Shown piece after piece: positions 31,856 to 38,459 of a stretch of 38,459 nucleotides of DNA (position 1 is its first letter; each line of letters opens with the position of its first letter). Origin of the DNA: an uncultured Lachnospiraceae bacterium (GTDB lineage Bacteria > Bacillota > Clostridia > Lachnospirales > Lachnospiraceae). The notes beneath the pieces are model-generated. The model was not told the DNA's origin and searched no databases. It worked only from the letters and a program-made list of their open reading frames with translations. A program made the position numbers and the translations under genes. The stretch covers positions 1 through 38,459 of the forward strand of contig CANRGB010000017.1 of the NCBI GenBank assembly GCA_947630005.1, in the 5' to 3' direction.

Positions 31856-33610
31856 TCAAGGGCAGAAACGGACATACCCCTTCAGACACACATTGCTTCC
31901 AAATCTCTGCTCCGTATTCTCCCAGTATGTCCCGTCCTGGCTCAGATAGCCTTCTTTTCCCGCGGTCACAACATTCTGCGAACAGGCGTCCGCCCGGTAC
32001 TCGACAGCTGCCGGGTTCTTTCCGCCGGGCGTTGTGATCTTTACAATCATCGCAAACCGTTCCCCCGCATAAAGTTTTTCCGGCTCATCAAGATCCACCG
32101 TATAGTAGCCGGCCTGATCCAGCACGTTTTTCTGAAGAAATTTCATATCGGAAAAGGAATCCGGCCCTTCAAAATCATGCGCCAGATAAAGCTCACATGT
32201 TGTGTCCGGTCCTGTCACGTAGAAGCCGAAAGCGGCCAGTTCCAGATCCTTCCCGGAGACCGTTTCGCTCGGCAGCTGCCGCAGGCTGTCCTCTCCCCGG
32301 TTTTCGTTCTCTCCGGCCGCATCCGGTTCGGCGCCTGTACTGCTGTCCTTTCCGGCTGTATCCAGGCCGCCATCTGTACTGTTGTTTTCTCCAACCGCAT
32401 TCAAGCCGCCGTCTGTACTGCTGTCCTTTCCGGCTGTATCCAGGCCGCCATCTGTACTGTTGTTTTCTCCAACCGCATCCAAGCCGCCGTCTGTACTGCC
32501 ATCCTCTCCGGCCGTATCCGAGCCGCTATTCAGGCCGTTGTTTTCCCCGGCGGTGTATACATTCGCGAACCAGCAGGTCTCACTGGAATAACCCTGCTGA
32601 CCAACCCAGCCGCAGTCATCGGTCTGGTACAGAAAATCATAATTGTCCGGCGCTTCGACTCTGCTGTACGCAAGTCCCGTGCGGGCGATATTGGCGTCGG
32701 CATAGGAAACGTAAAAGATTCCTTCTTCCCCGAATTTTTCCCCCCACGAGTTCTGGCAGATAAACGCGCCGTCCTCCGGTGGGATCTGACTGAAATGAAA
32801 CCGCGAATAACCGTCGTCCCAGCCAAGTATGATCACATCATGGTTCTGTGTCTTTTCCTGGGGATAATACCACGCCGCTCCCGACGGGTTATAATACCCC
32901 CTCTCCGGATCTGTTTCGCCGCGGCTCATATAAAGAGAAGTCTGAACCGCTCCATACCGGAAGACCGCCTCCTTCATTTCCTCCCGCCCACATCCCTCCA
33001 GAAGACGGATCTCCTGCACATGAACCGCCGGCAGAAGACCGTCCGGAGAATGCGCGTCTCCATAAGGATCTTCCTCCTCGGTCACCGGTCCCTGCCATCC
33101 GCTCAGGTATGCCATGACCATAATATAATCTCCGCCGTCTGAAAGCGACGTGACAAACCGGTTGTTCAGCGCCATATGATCCGCGGAAAACTGTATCCGC
33201 ACATCCGGAAGCAGAGCGGCTTCAAGCGCGGAAGACGCCGCTAGCGCCCAGCAGGTTCCATAAGACCCCTGGCTCTTAACAGACGGAACGTGTCCCCGTT
33301 CCCGCGCGTCATAGCGCTGCGGAAGAACAGGCGGAAGTTCCAGAGAGCTGCCGGGCAGACCCGTTCCTCCCGGCTTTTCCGACCCGCCGGACAAACCGGT
33401 TCTTCCCATCCCTTCCGATCCGTCAGTCAAACCGGTTCTTCCCATCCTTTTCAATCCGTCAGTCAAACCGGTTCTTCCCATCCTTTTCAATCCGTCAGTC
33501 AAACCGGTTTTTCCTATCCCTTCCGATCCGCCGGACAATGTCTGACACAGAATCCCGGCACACAGCAAAGCAGGGAGCAGCCGGCAAAATCTTCTGTTTT
33601 CCCCCCCCAC
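31856..33610 (-). CDS. secreted papain-like (C1A) cysteine protease with lectin-like tail
   Basis: About 584 residues from the GTG at 33610, where AGGAGG lies 7 bases upstream; a GTG at 33640 is possible. Signal peptide FCRLLPALLCAGILCQTLSG. Then 12-residue repeats (TGLTDGLKRMGR), and a C1A domain: RYDARERGHVPSVKSQGSY, catalytic Cys in GTCWALAASSALEAAL, His in QNHDVIILGWDDGY, Asn in CQNSWGEKFGEEG. After TCWFANVYTA come 13-residue repeats (GGLDTAGKDSSTD), then LELAAFGFYVTG and the rest of a lectin-like domain. The repeats appear inserted within that domain. Eight G follow the start codon. Confidence 0.9.
   Translation of the reverse strand: MGGENRRFCRLLPALLCAGILCQTLSGGSEGIGKTGLTDGLKRMGRTGLTDGLKRMGRTGLTDGSEGMGRTGLSGGSEKPGGTGLPGSSLELPPVLPQRYDARERGHVPSVKSQGSYGTCWALAASSALEAALLPDVRIQFSADHMALNNRFVTSLSDGGDYIMVMAYLSGWQGPVTEEEDPYGDAHSPDGLLPAVHVQEIRLLEGCGREEMKEAVFRYGAVQTSLYMSRGETDPERGYYNPSGAAWYYPQEKTQNHDVIILGWDDGYSRFHFSQIPPEDGAFICQNSWGEKFGEEGIFYVSYADANIARTGLAYSRVEAPDNYDFLYQTDDCGWVGQQGYSSETCWFANVYTAGENNGLNSGSDTAGEDGSTDGGLDAVGENNSTDGGLDTAGKDSSTDGGLNAVGENNSTDGGLDTAGKDSSTGAEPDAAGENENRGEDSLRQLPSETVSGKDLELAAFGFYVTGPDTTCELYLAHDFEGPDSFSDMKFLQKNVLDQAGYYTVDLDEPEKLYAGERFAMIVKITTPGGKNPAAVEYRADACSQNVVTAGKEGYLSQDGTYWENTEQRFGSNVCLKGYVRFCP
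32327..32545 (-). repeat. 39-bp tandem repeats in the cysteine protease gene
   Basis: The unit GCCGCC...(A/G)TCTGTACTG begins at 32366, 32405, 32444, 32483 and (as GCCGCT) 32522, exactly 39 bases apart (13 codons), with a partial unit before. Alternate copies are near-identical, showing a 78-base higher-order unit. Confidence 0.92.
33348..33540 (-). repeat. 36-bp tandem repeats at the 5' end of the cysteine protease gene
   Basis: Units start at 33384, 33420, 33456, 33492 and 33528 (36 bases, 12 codons), with an older unit before. They code for TGLTDGLKRMGR-like repeats between the signal peptide and protease domain. Confidence 0.92.
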
Positions 33611-33640
33611 CAGCATGCCTCCTTTCCCGCATCCGGTCAC

Positions 33641-34807
33641 TTAACTCCGGCTGTCCTTCTGTTCTGTCCTCTTCGGCGGCCTCGGTCCGAGAAACTGATA
33701 AAAGTATGTCTTTATCATACCATTGTAGATCTTACGGTTCTTATCCGCTTTTCTTCCGATATAGTTCTCCGCCTGATCATACGCCGTGATCACATATTCC
33801 GACCAGGAATCCAGCCTGGAAAACGCCTCTCCGATTTCCCTGTAGAGCGCGGGCAGCTTCTCCTTTTCCTCAATACGTTCGCCGTACGGAGGATTCGTGA
33901 TCAGAAATCCGTATTTTTTCGGATGGCTCAGTTCACTTACCGGACGCCGCTGAAAATGGATCAGATGATCTACGCCGGCAAGCCGCGCGTTTTCGCGGGC
34001 CGCCTTGATCACCTCTCCGTCAATATCATATCCCTGAATGTCCGTCTCCACATCCCGCCCGATCAGATCCTGTGCCTCTTCCACCGCATCCTTCCACAGT
34101 TTTTCAGGGATCAGATTCTTCCAAGTCTGCGCAGTAAAATCCCGGTATATTCCCGGCGCGATATTGGCCGCCATCAGAGCAGCCTCAATCGGAAACGTCC
34201 CGCTCCCGCAGAACGGATCGACAAGGATTCTGTCCTTTTTCCATGGCGTCAGCATGATCAGGGCTGCCGCCAGCGTTTCGGAGATCGGCGCTTTGGCCGT
34301 CATCTTCCGATAGCCGCGCTTATGCAGAGATTCTCCCGACGTGTCAATCCCGATTACAGCTTCATCCTTCATAAAAAACACGCGGATCGGATACTGGGCC
34401 CCCGTCTCCTCGAACCAGGAGATCCCGTACTTTTCCTTCAGCCGTTCCACGATCGCTTTTTTCATGATCGACTGAATATCCGACGGGCTGAACAGCCTGC
34501 TCTTCACAGACGCGGCTTTCGCCACCCAGAATTTTCCGTCCTTCGGAATAAAATCTTCCCAGGGAAGCGCTTTCGTCTTTTCAAACAGTTCATCAAACGT
34601 TTCCGCATGGAACTGCCCTGCCTTGAGCAGGATCCTCTCCGCCGAGCGCAGAAAAACATTCGCGAGACAAACCGCTTCCATATCCCCGGCAAACGTCACT
34701 CTGCCGTCCTCCACGCTGCTGATCTCATAACCCAGATCCGTAATCTCTCTCTTCAGCACTGCCTCCAGTCCAAAATGGCAGGGGGCAATCAGTTCCGTTC
34801 TCTTCAT
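33641..34807 (-). CDS. THUMP-domain RNA methyltransferase (RlmL/COG0116 type)
   Basis: 388 residues from the ATG at 34807 (GGAGG 7 bases upstream; the extension to 34876 lacks a site). N-terminal ferredoxin-like and THUMP region (MKRTELIAPCHFGLEAVLKR; YPIRVFFMKDEAVIGIDTSG), then a Rossmann methyltransferase: motif I DPFCGSGTFPIEAALMAANI, and the catalytic LITNPPYGERI (NPPY). It methylates a guanine N2, in 23S rRNA by analogy with E. coli RlmL. It has no fused RlmK part, as usual in Firmicutes. Follows aroA by 96 bases on the same strand. Confidence 0.92.
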   Translation of the reverse strand: MKRTELIAPCHFGLEAVLKREITDLGYEISSVEDGRVTFAGDMEAVCLANVFLRSAERILLKAGQFHAETFDELFEKTKALPWEDFIPKDGKFWVAKAASVKSRLFSPSDIQSIMKKAIVERLKEKYGISWFEETGAQYPIRVFFMKDEAVIGIDTSGESLHKRGYRKMTAKAPISETLAAALIMLTPWKKDRILVDPFCGSGTFPIEAALMAANIAPGIYRDFTAQTWKNLIPEKLWKDAVEEAQDLIGRDVETDIQGYDIDGEVIKAARENARLAGVDHLIHFQRRPVSELSHPKKYGFLITNPPYGERIEEKEKLPALYREIGEAFSRLDSWSEYVITAYDQAENYIGRKADKNRKIYNGMIKTYFYQFLGPRPPKRTEQKDSRS

Positions 34808-34903
34808 ATATTTCCTCCCAGATATCCGCATCACCTTCACAAAAACAGTTTTCCCCGCCGGGCGGATGCGGACCACTGTCCTGATACCCGCCGCGGCCTT
34901 TGG

Positions 34904-36169
34904 TCAATACAGCGATTCCAGCACCTCAAAATAATTTTCAAATGTCTTGGACACGCACTCCGGATCCGCGATCACAATCCCCTCACGGCGCAGACCGATC
35001 AGGGAAAATGCCATCGCCATCCGATGATCATTGTATGTCTGTACCACCGCCGGTTTCACATCGCCCGGGATGATCCGTATCCCATCTTCCGTCTCATGGC
35101 AGGTGATTCCCAGCCGCGTCAGTTCCGTGAGCACAGCCGCAATGCGGTCCGACTCCTGATTCCGGATATGGCTGATATTCCGGATCGTCGTCGGAGAATC
35201 CGCAAAGACAGCCAGGGCTGCCAGTGTCATAACCTGATCGGAAAAATCATTCATATCAAGATCGATTCCCGGATAGCGTCCGCCTGCGGGGCCGGTCACC
35301 CGGATACCGCCTTCCTCCTCCGCAGCCACAACGCCCAGTTTTTCCGCGACATCCAGAAAACGGATATCGCCCTGCATGGAATCCCGGAAAACACCAGGGA
35401 GAAAAACTTCGCTTCCGGTAAGAACCGCCGCCGCAATAAAATAACAGGCGCCCGAGATATCTGGTTCCACATGGTAAACCCGCGCCTGACAGCAGCCGCC
35501 TCCCGGTATAATATAGCAGTTTCCCTCCTGAGTAACAGTCACCCCGAACTCTCTCATCATGCGCTTCGTCATCTCAATATAAGACCTTGCGGTCTTTTTG
35601 CCCTGCACTTCGAGGATCAGTCCGTCCCGGAACTGGCTGCCGGACATCAAAAGAGCGCTGACAAACTGACTGCTCAGCGTTCCGTCAACCGTGATCCTTC
35701 CGCCGGCACTGCAGCCATGAATGTAAAACGGCAGATACCCCTCCCGCTCCGGATATGAAATTTCCGCTCCGAGACCGCGCAGCGCATCAAGCAGCGGCTT
35801 CATCGGCCTTCTCTTCATCTGCTCTGAGGCGTCGACATAAAATTCAGCGTCCTGCGCGGACAGAAACGCCGCAAGAAACCGCGCGGCAGTGCCAGCGCTG
35901 TTCACATAGATCCGGGAACCGGGAACCGGCTTTCCTCCGGTGATCGTCACCCGGCAGTTCTCTTCATCCGCTTCCATCGGATAACCAAGGTCACGCAGAC
36001 ACTGCAGAAACGCCCTCGTATCATCGCTCAGCAGAATCCCGTCGATTGTTGTCTGTCCCCTGGCCATAGCGCCCAGCAGAAGCGCCCGGTTTGTGATGCT
36101 CTTGGAACCGGGAATTACAGCCGTACCGCCGAATTTATCTGAAACCGTTTTCACATGATACTCTGACAT
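34904..36169 (-). CDS. aroA: 5-enolpyruvylshikimate-3-phosphate synthase
   Basis: 421 residues from the ATG at 36169 (GGAGG 6 bases upstream; a TTG two codons earlier is less likely). It joins shikimate-3-phosphate and phosphoenolpyruvate, the sixth step of the shikimate pathway. Signatures: IPGSKSITNRALLLGAMARG, DDTRAFLQCLRDLG, VNSAGTAARFLAAFL, DASEQMKRRPMKPLLDALR, LSSQFVSALLMSG, DMNDFSDQVMTLA, HIRNQESDRI and YNDHRMAMAFSLIGL. Length and motifs are complete. It is an isolated shikimate gene here. Confidence 0.97.
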   Translation of the reverse strand: MSEYHVKTVSDKFGGTAVIPGSKSITNRALLLGAMARGQTTIDGILLSDDTRAFLQCLRDLGYPMEADEENCRVTITGGKPVPGSRIYVNSAGTAARFLAAFLSAQDAEFYVDASEQMKRRPMKPLLDALRGLGAEISYPEREGYLPFYIHGCSAGGRITVDGTLSSQFVSALLMSGSQFRDGLILEVQGKKTARSYIEMTKRMMREFGVTVTQEGNCYIIPGGGCCQARVYHVEPDISGACYFIAAAVLTGSEVFLPGVFRDSMQGDIRFLDVAEKLGVVAAEEEGGIRVTGPAGGRYPGIDLDMNDFSDQVMTLAALAVFADSPTTIRNISHIRNQESDRIAAVLTELTRLGITCHETEDGIRIIPGDVKPAVVQTYNDHRMAMAFSLIGLRREGIVIADPECVSKTFENYFEVLESLY

Positions 36170-36310
36170 ATGCAACCTCCATGCTTTTTATACATTCTTT
36201 CCTGACGCGTCGTCAAAAAACATTCTGTTCCAATGATACCTCCGACTGCTTTGCATTCTCTTCAGTCTTTTACGTGATATTTTTGATAACAAAGCGCAGA
36301 ATCCTTCCAT

Positions 36311-36356
36311 TACAGTTTTATTTCCCGCACCACTACAGTTTTATTTCCCGCACCAC
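36311..36356. repeat. perfect 23-bp tandem duplication at a gene 3' end
   Basis: The same 23 bases occur at 36311-36333 and 36334-36356. The right copy codes for the last residues of the phosphoesterase gene (VVREIKL); the left copy starts at the last base of its stop codon and lies in the 3' flank. Confidence 0.95.
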
Positions 36357-36875
36357 ATTTCCTTCAAAATCCCGGATTGAGAATGTCCCGTTTTCCAGCA
36401 CTGCATAAGTCGGCGGATTTCCCTCTTTGGGAATGGCCACAGACCCGGGATTTAAAATCAGAATCCCGTTCTTTCTCTCCGCCCGCAGCACATGCGTATG
36501 TCCATGCAGAAGCACATCTCCCGGCTTCATCGGCGGCAGATGATCCTCATTCCAGATATGTCCGTGCGTCGCATAAATGACCTTATCTTCCTCGAACAAC
36601 AACATATAATCCGCCAGCACCGGGAAATTCAGCACCATCTGGTCGACCTCCGCCTCGCAGTTGCCGCGGACCGCGTAAATCTCATGACTGAATCCGTTCA
36701 GCATACGGATAACTTCCTTCGGAGCGTACTCTTTCGGGAGATCGTTTCTCGGACCATGATACAGCACATCTCCAAGAAGAATCATACGCCGCGCCTCTTC
36801 CCTTTCGTATGCCTCAAGCAGTTTCCCGCAGTAGTACGCGGAACCGTGGATATCAGACGCAATCAAAAGCTTCAT
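36333..36875 (-). CDS. yfcE: YfcE-type phosphodiesterase
   Basis: 180 residues: MKLLIASDIHGSAYYCGKLL (DIH), MILLGDVLYHGPRND (GD), VRGNCEAEVD (GNCE), YATHGHIWN (GH) and LLHGHTHVL (GHTH), then LNPGSVAIPK. The metal-binding set of the calcineurin-like YfcE family is complete. The first step of its reaction is phosphodiester cleavage; physiological substrate unknown. A longer paralogue of the gene at 30609-31091. The stop codon overlaps a 23-base duplication. AGGAGG lies 7 bases upstream of the ATG. Confidence 0.93.
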   Translation of the reverse strand: MKLLIASDIHGSAYYCGKLLEAYEREEARRMILLGDVLYHGPRNDLPKEYAPKEVIRMLNGFSHEIYAVRGNCEAEVDQMVLNFPVLADYMLLFEEDKVIYATHGHIWNEDHLPPMKPGDVLLHGHTHVLRAERKNGILILNPGSVAIPKEGNPPTYAVLENGTFSIRDFEGNVVREIKL

Positions 36876-37018
36876 AATTTACCTCCTAGCTGCCGCCAAA
36901 CCGACACCGTCTGTATTTTCCTTTGCCGGAATCCGCTATCGTTCCGCAGCCTAAATTCTTAAATTCATACCCCCGGGAAGGGGCGAGATACCGTGATCTT
37001 CGGAATTACATACTTGTA

Positions 37019-37313
37019 ATTTCAATCCACACTCCCGCATAGGGAGTGACGTCGGACCACAATCCCTTAACGCTGTCTACAAGGATTTCAATCCACACTC
37101 CCGCATGGGGAGTGACTAACAATTTACATCGGTTTTCAGTATGCGAAAGAATTTCAATCCACACTCCCACATAGGGAATGACCTTTATCATACACTTGAT
37201 ATAAGTGTATGTCAAATTTCAATCCACACTCCCACACGGGGAGTGACTTTCCCGTTTTTTTCTTTTTCAAAATGATATTTTATTTCAATCCACACTCCCA
37301 CACGGGGAGTGAC
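37019..37313 (-). CRISPR. type I-C CRISPR array, 5 repeats, 4 spacers
   Basis: 32-base repeats at 37019-37050, 37085-37116, 37151-37182, 37216-37247 and 37282-37313; spacers of 34, 34, 33 and 34. Read on the minus strand the repeat begins GTCACTCCCC and ends GGATTGAAAT, the type I-C form, so the array is transcribed leftwards from the leader at 37314 on. The two repeats next to the leader are identical. The three distal ones each carry changes (for example CGCAT or CACATAGGGAATG in place of CACACGGGGAGTG), as expected for old, decaying ends. No further good repeat is found. Confidence 0.97.
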
Positions 37314-37571
37314 AGCAAACATAGGCAATTATTGCATTCTAATAGGCTGCTATGTTATGCAAATTAAATAAAACAATTTCTTTTTTTCAGGTACTTTAAA
37401 TACAATTCTCCTGCTTTTTCAGCAATATCATTTCTTTTCCGAGTGCGAGCCTGCCAGCCAATTTATGTCAGCTTGCGGTTCGCACTGTCATGTTTTAGTC
37501 CAAGATTCCGCGCAAAAGATACTTCTGTCTTTGACTCTCACAATTTGCCGCTGACAGAAAACCTTTTTATG
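37314..37571 (-). promoter_or_regulatory. CRISPR leader with conserved-looking hairpin
   Basis: The 258 bases between the cas2 remnant and the first repeat are AT-rich near the array. A stem AGTGCGAGCC (37442-37451) / GGTTCGCACT (37477-37486, one G-T pair) resembles the stem often seen between cas2 and type I-C arrays. No gene is present. Confidence 0.6.
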
Positions 37572-37790
37572 TTACAGCATCAGAATCCCCTCCTGTTCAA
37601 AAGTTTCTTTTGTTCCATAATGTTCCACTTTATTTTTGTAATTGTTTCCCAGATAATAGAATCTCAGGCTGTCCTTTTCTTGATCTATAATCTTCAATAA
37701 TTCTGCTTTCAACAGTTTGCATTGTCCCGCATCCAGGATACACTCAAATACAGAATTCTGGACACGCTGTCCGTGATTCACACCATGCTG
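37572..37790 (-). pseudogene. cas2: cas2 remnant, 5' end missing
   Basis: The frame reads LQHGVNHGQRVQNSVFEC then ILDAGQCKLLKAELL, IDQEKDSLRFYYLGN and ends after YGTKETFEQEGILML. This is the last two thirds of Cas2; the GQRVQNSVFE motif is typical. The N-terminal part with the first strand and its catalytic Asp (as in VTYDV) is absent: upstream in this frame is a stop within about 12 codons. The remnant abuts the truncated cas4, so the product is almost surely non-functional. No Cas1 is present between them. Confidence 0.85.
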
Positions 37791-37963
37791 TAAGAAATTT
37801 CTATTCTGCTGCCATTATGTGCTATAGTATGAAACAATTGTCCGTCAACAGTTCTCTCATTCTCCGCCCACTGCTGTTCAATATGAATCAGAGCCCACTG
37901 CCTGCGGCAGTATGCAAAATGCTGCAGGCCTGAGAGCATCAGATAATCATCTTCCTCATACAT
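37778..37963 (-). pseudogene. cas4: cas4 remnant, 3' end missing
   Basis: Starts MYEEDDYLMLSGLQHFAYCR then RQWALIHIEQQWAENERTV and DGQLFH, the N-terminus of type I-C Cas4. After DGQLFH the protein should continue with ERVHD-like sequence and the nuclease core; here it runs TIAHNGSRIEISYSMV and stops at 37778. Only 61 residues of about 220 remain; the RecB-like Asp/Glu/Lys motif and the three C-terminal cluster cysteines are gone. The ATG starts 5 bases after the cas7 stop, the normal cas7-cas4 linkage. Confidence 0.88.
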
Positions 37964-37967
37964 AAAC

Positions 37968-38459
37968 TCACATCCCGGCAATGATTTCCGGCTCAAGCCC
38001 CGGCAGATTTTCAAGTGTAATCACATAATCATCAACGGAAGCCGGAATCTGCACGTCGTCTTTTAAAGTAATTTTCAATGAATCATGTACCTTCGCTGCC
38101 GAATACTGTCCGATCTTATTGGAATGACGCCACCAGTAAACAGAAACCACTTCCATACTGCCGTCCGGTCTCGCTGCGGATGCGTCATTGATAAACAGAG
38201 TGCGAAGCGCCTCTTTCAGTTTTTCTGCGTCTTCCTCAGAAAATCCGGTCTTTTCCGCCAGCTGAACATTTATGGAACCTTTGATTTTATACAAGCCAAA
38301 TTCCACAAAGTGTTTCATTCCCATTGTATCGGAACTTTTCTTTTCCGCCGGCTCACTGTTTACGCTTTTTGTGATCTGCATGCTGTTGATATCCACCGGA
38401 GAACAGCTGACCGCCTGATGGATTGACACAGGTCCTCTTACTCCCACAGACACACCGTC
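37968..38459 (-). CDS. cas7: Cas7 (Csd2, type I-C), 5' end outside window
   Basis: The frame is open to the right edge, giving the last 163 residues or so of Cas7, the backbone subunit of the type I-C Cascade that lines crRNA. Family features: VRGPVSIHQAVSCSPVDI, MQITKSVNSEP, DTMGMKHFVEFGLYKIKGSI, INDASAARPDGSMEVVSVYW, WRHSNKIGQYSAAKVHDSL and a C-terminal DYVITLENLPGLEPEI. No internal stop or frameshift is visible. The upstream genes (cas3, cas5, cas8c expected) lie beyond the window, so whether interference is intact cannot be judged. Confidence 0.93.
   Translation of the reverse strand, partial: DGVSVGVRGPVSIHQAVSCSPVDINSMQITKSVNSEPAEKKSSDTMGMKHFVEFGLYKIKGSINVQLAEKTGFSEEDAEKLKEALRTLFINDASAARPDGSMEVVSVYWWRHSNKIGQYSAAKVHDSLKITLKDDVQIPASVDDYVITLENLPGLEPEIIAGM

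Noticed and set aside
33290-35758. Very long plus-strand open frame (822 codons)
   Set aside because: It lies opposite the methyltransferase and aroA genes, has no domain and reads as Arg/His/Ser-rich antisense sequence. The minus-strand genes have full motifs.
36953-36984. Possible sixth, decayed CRISPR repeat left of the array
   Set aside because: A few C and G runs match, but spacing and identity are too poor to support a repeat.
37006-37215. 69-codon frame with repeated GVWIEI
   Set aside because: It is only the CRISPR repeat read as protein.
1-38459. Insertion sequences, prophage genes or integrases
   Set aside because: No transposase, integrase or phage structural gene was recognised on either strand.

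Overview
The window looks like a chromosomal segment of a Gram-positive Clostridia genome, most likely Lachnospiraceae-like. The grounds are strong AGGAGG-type ribosome binding sites, moderate GC, tRNA genes without encoded CCA, Bacillus-type YceG/TelA stress proteins, clostridial secreted proteins (Ig-like/Cys4 repeats, a papain-like protease with a lectin-like tail) and a type I-C CRISPR locus. All work was by eye; no database search was run. Almost every protein gene is on the minus strand; the two tRNA genes are on the plus strand.

Region 1 (1-7.7 kb): a partial AAA ATPase gene with its own promoter; a cluster of a 4Fe-4S protein, two esterase-fold proteins and an ATP-grasp ligase (6031 down to 1601); and a membrane diguanylate cyclase with its own terminator.

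Region 2 (7.8-29.7 kb): a continuous co-directional island built around a Ter (tellurite/stress) system. Downstream of a near-consensus promoter at 29686-29714 lie terD, an AIM24 protein, yceG, telA, three more terD genes and a calcium-type P-type ATPase, closed by an intrinsic terminator at 19774-19805. Next come a 386-residue protein of unknown family, a 984-residue fusion of a Ser/Thr kinase with a NACHT-like NTPase and a membrane segment, a secreted 399-residue protein, a secreted Ig-like protein, and the VWA (TerY) / kinase / PP2C phosphatase triad. A reasonable inference is that surface or cytoplasmic stress is read by phosphorylation (two kinases, one phosphatase) and passed to the calcium-binding TerD proteins, TelA/YceG and the calcium pump.

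Region 3 (29.7-30.6 kb): non-coding. It has a three-hairpin element, a candidate small RNA with a near-consensus promoter and its own terminator, and the genes for tRNA-Val(TAC) and tRNA-Met(CAT) with promoter and terminator.

Region 4 (30.6-36.9 kb): mostly housekeeping genes: a YfcE-type phosphoesterase, the dITP/XTP pyrophosphatase rdgB, a repeat-rich secreted cysteine protease, an RlmL-like RNA methyltransferase, aroA and a second YfcE phosphoesterase.

Region 5 (37.0-38.5 kb): the end of a type I-C CRISPR-Cas locus. A short array (5 repeats, 4 spacers) follows a collapsed adaptation module: the first part of cas4 is joined to the last two thirds of cas2, and cas1 is absent. cas7 upstream is open and runs off the window.

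The most notable items are the kinase-NACHT fusion inside the Ter island, the collapsed Cas4/Cas1/Cas2 module, the small RNA candidate and hairpin element upstream of the ter operon, and the tandem repeats in the phosphatase and the cysteine protease.
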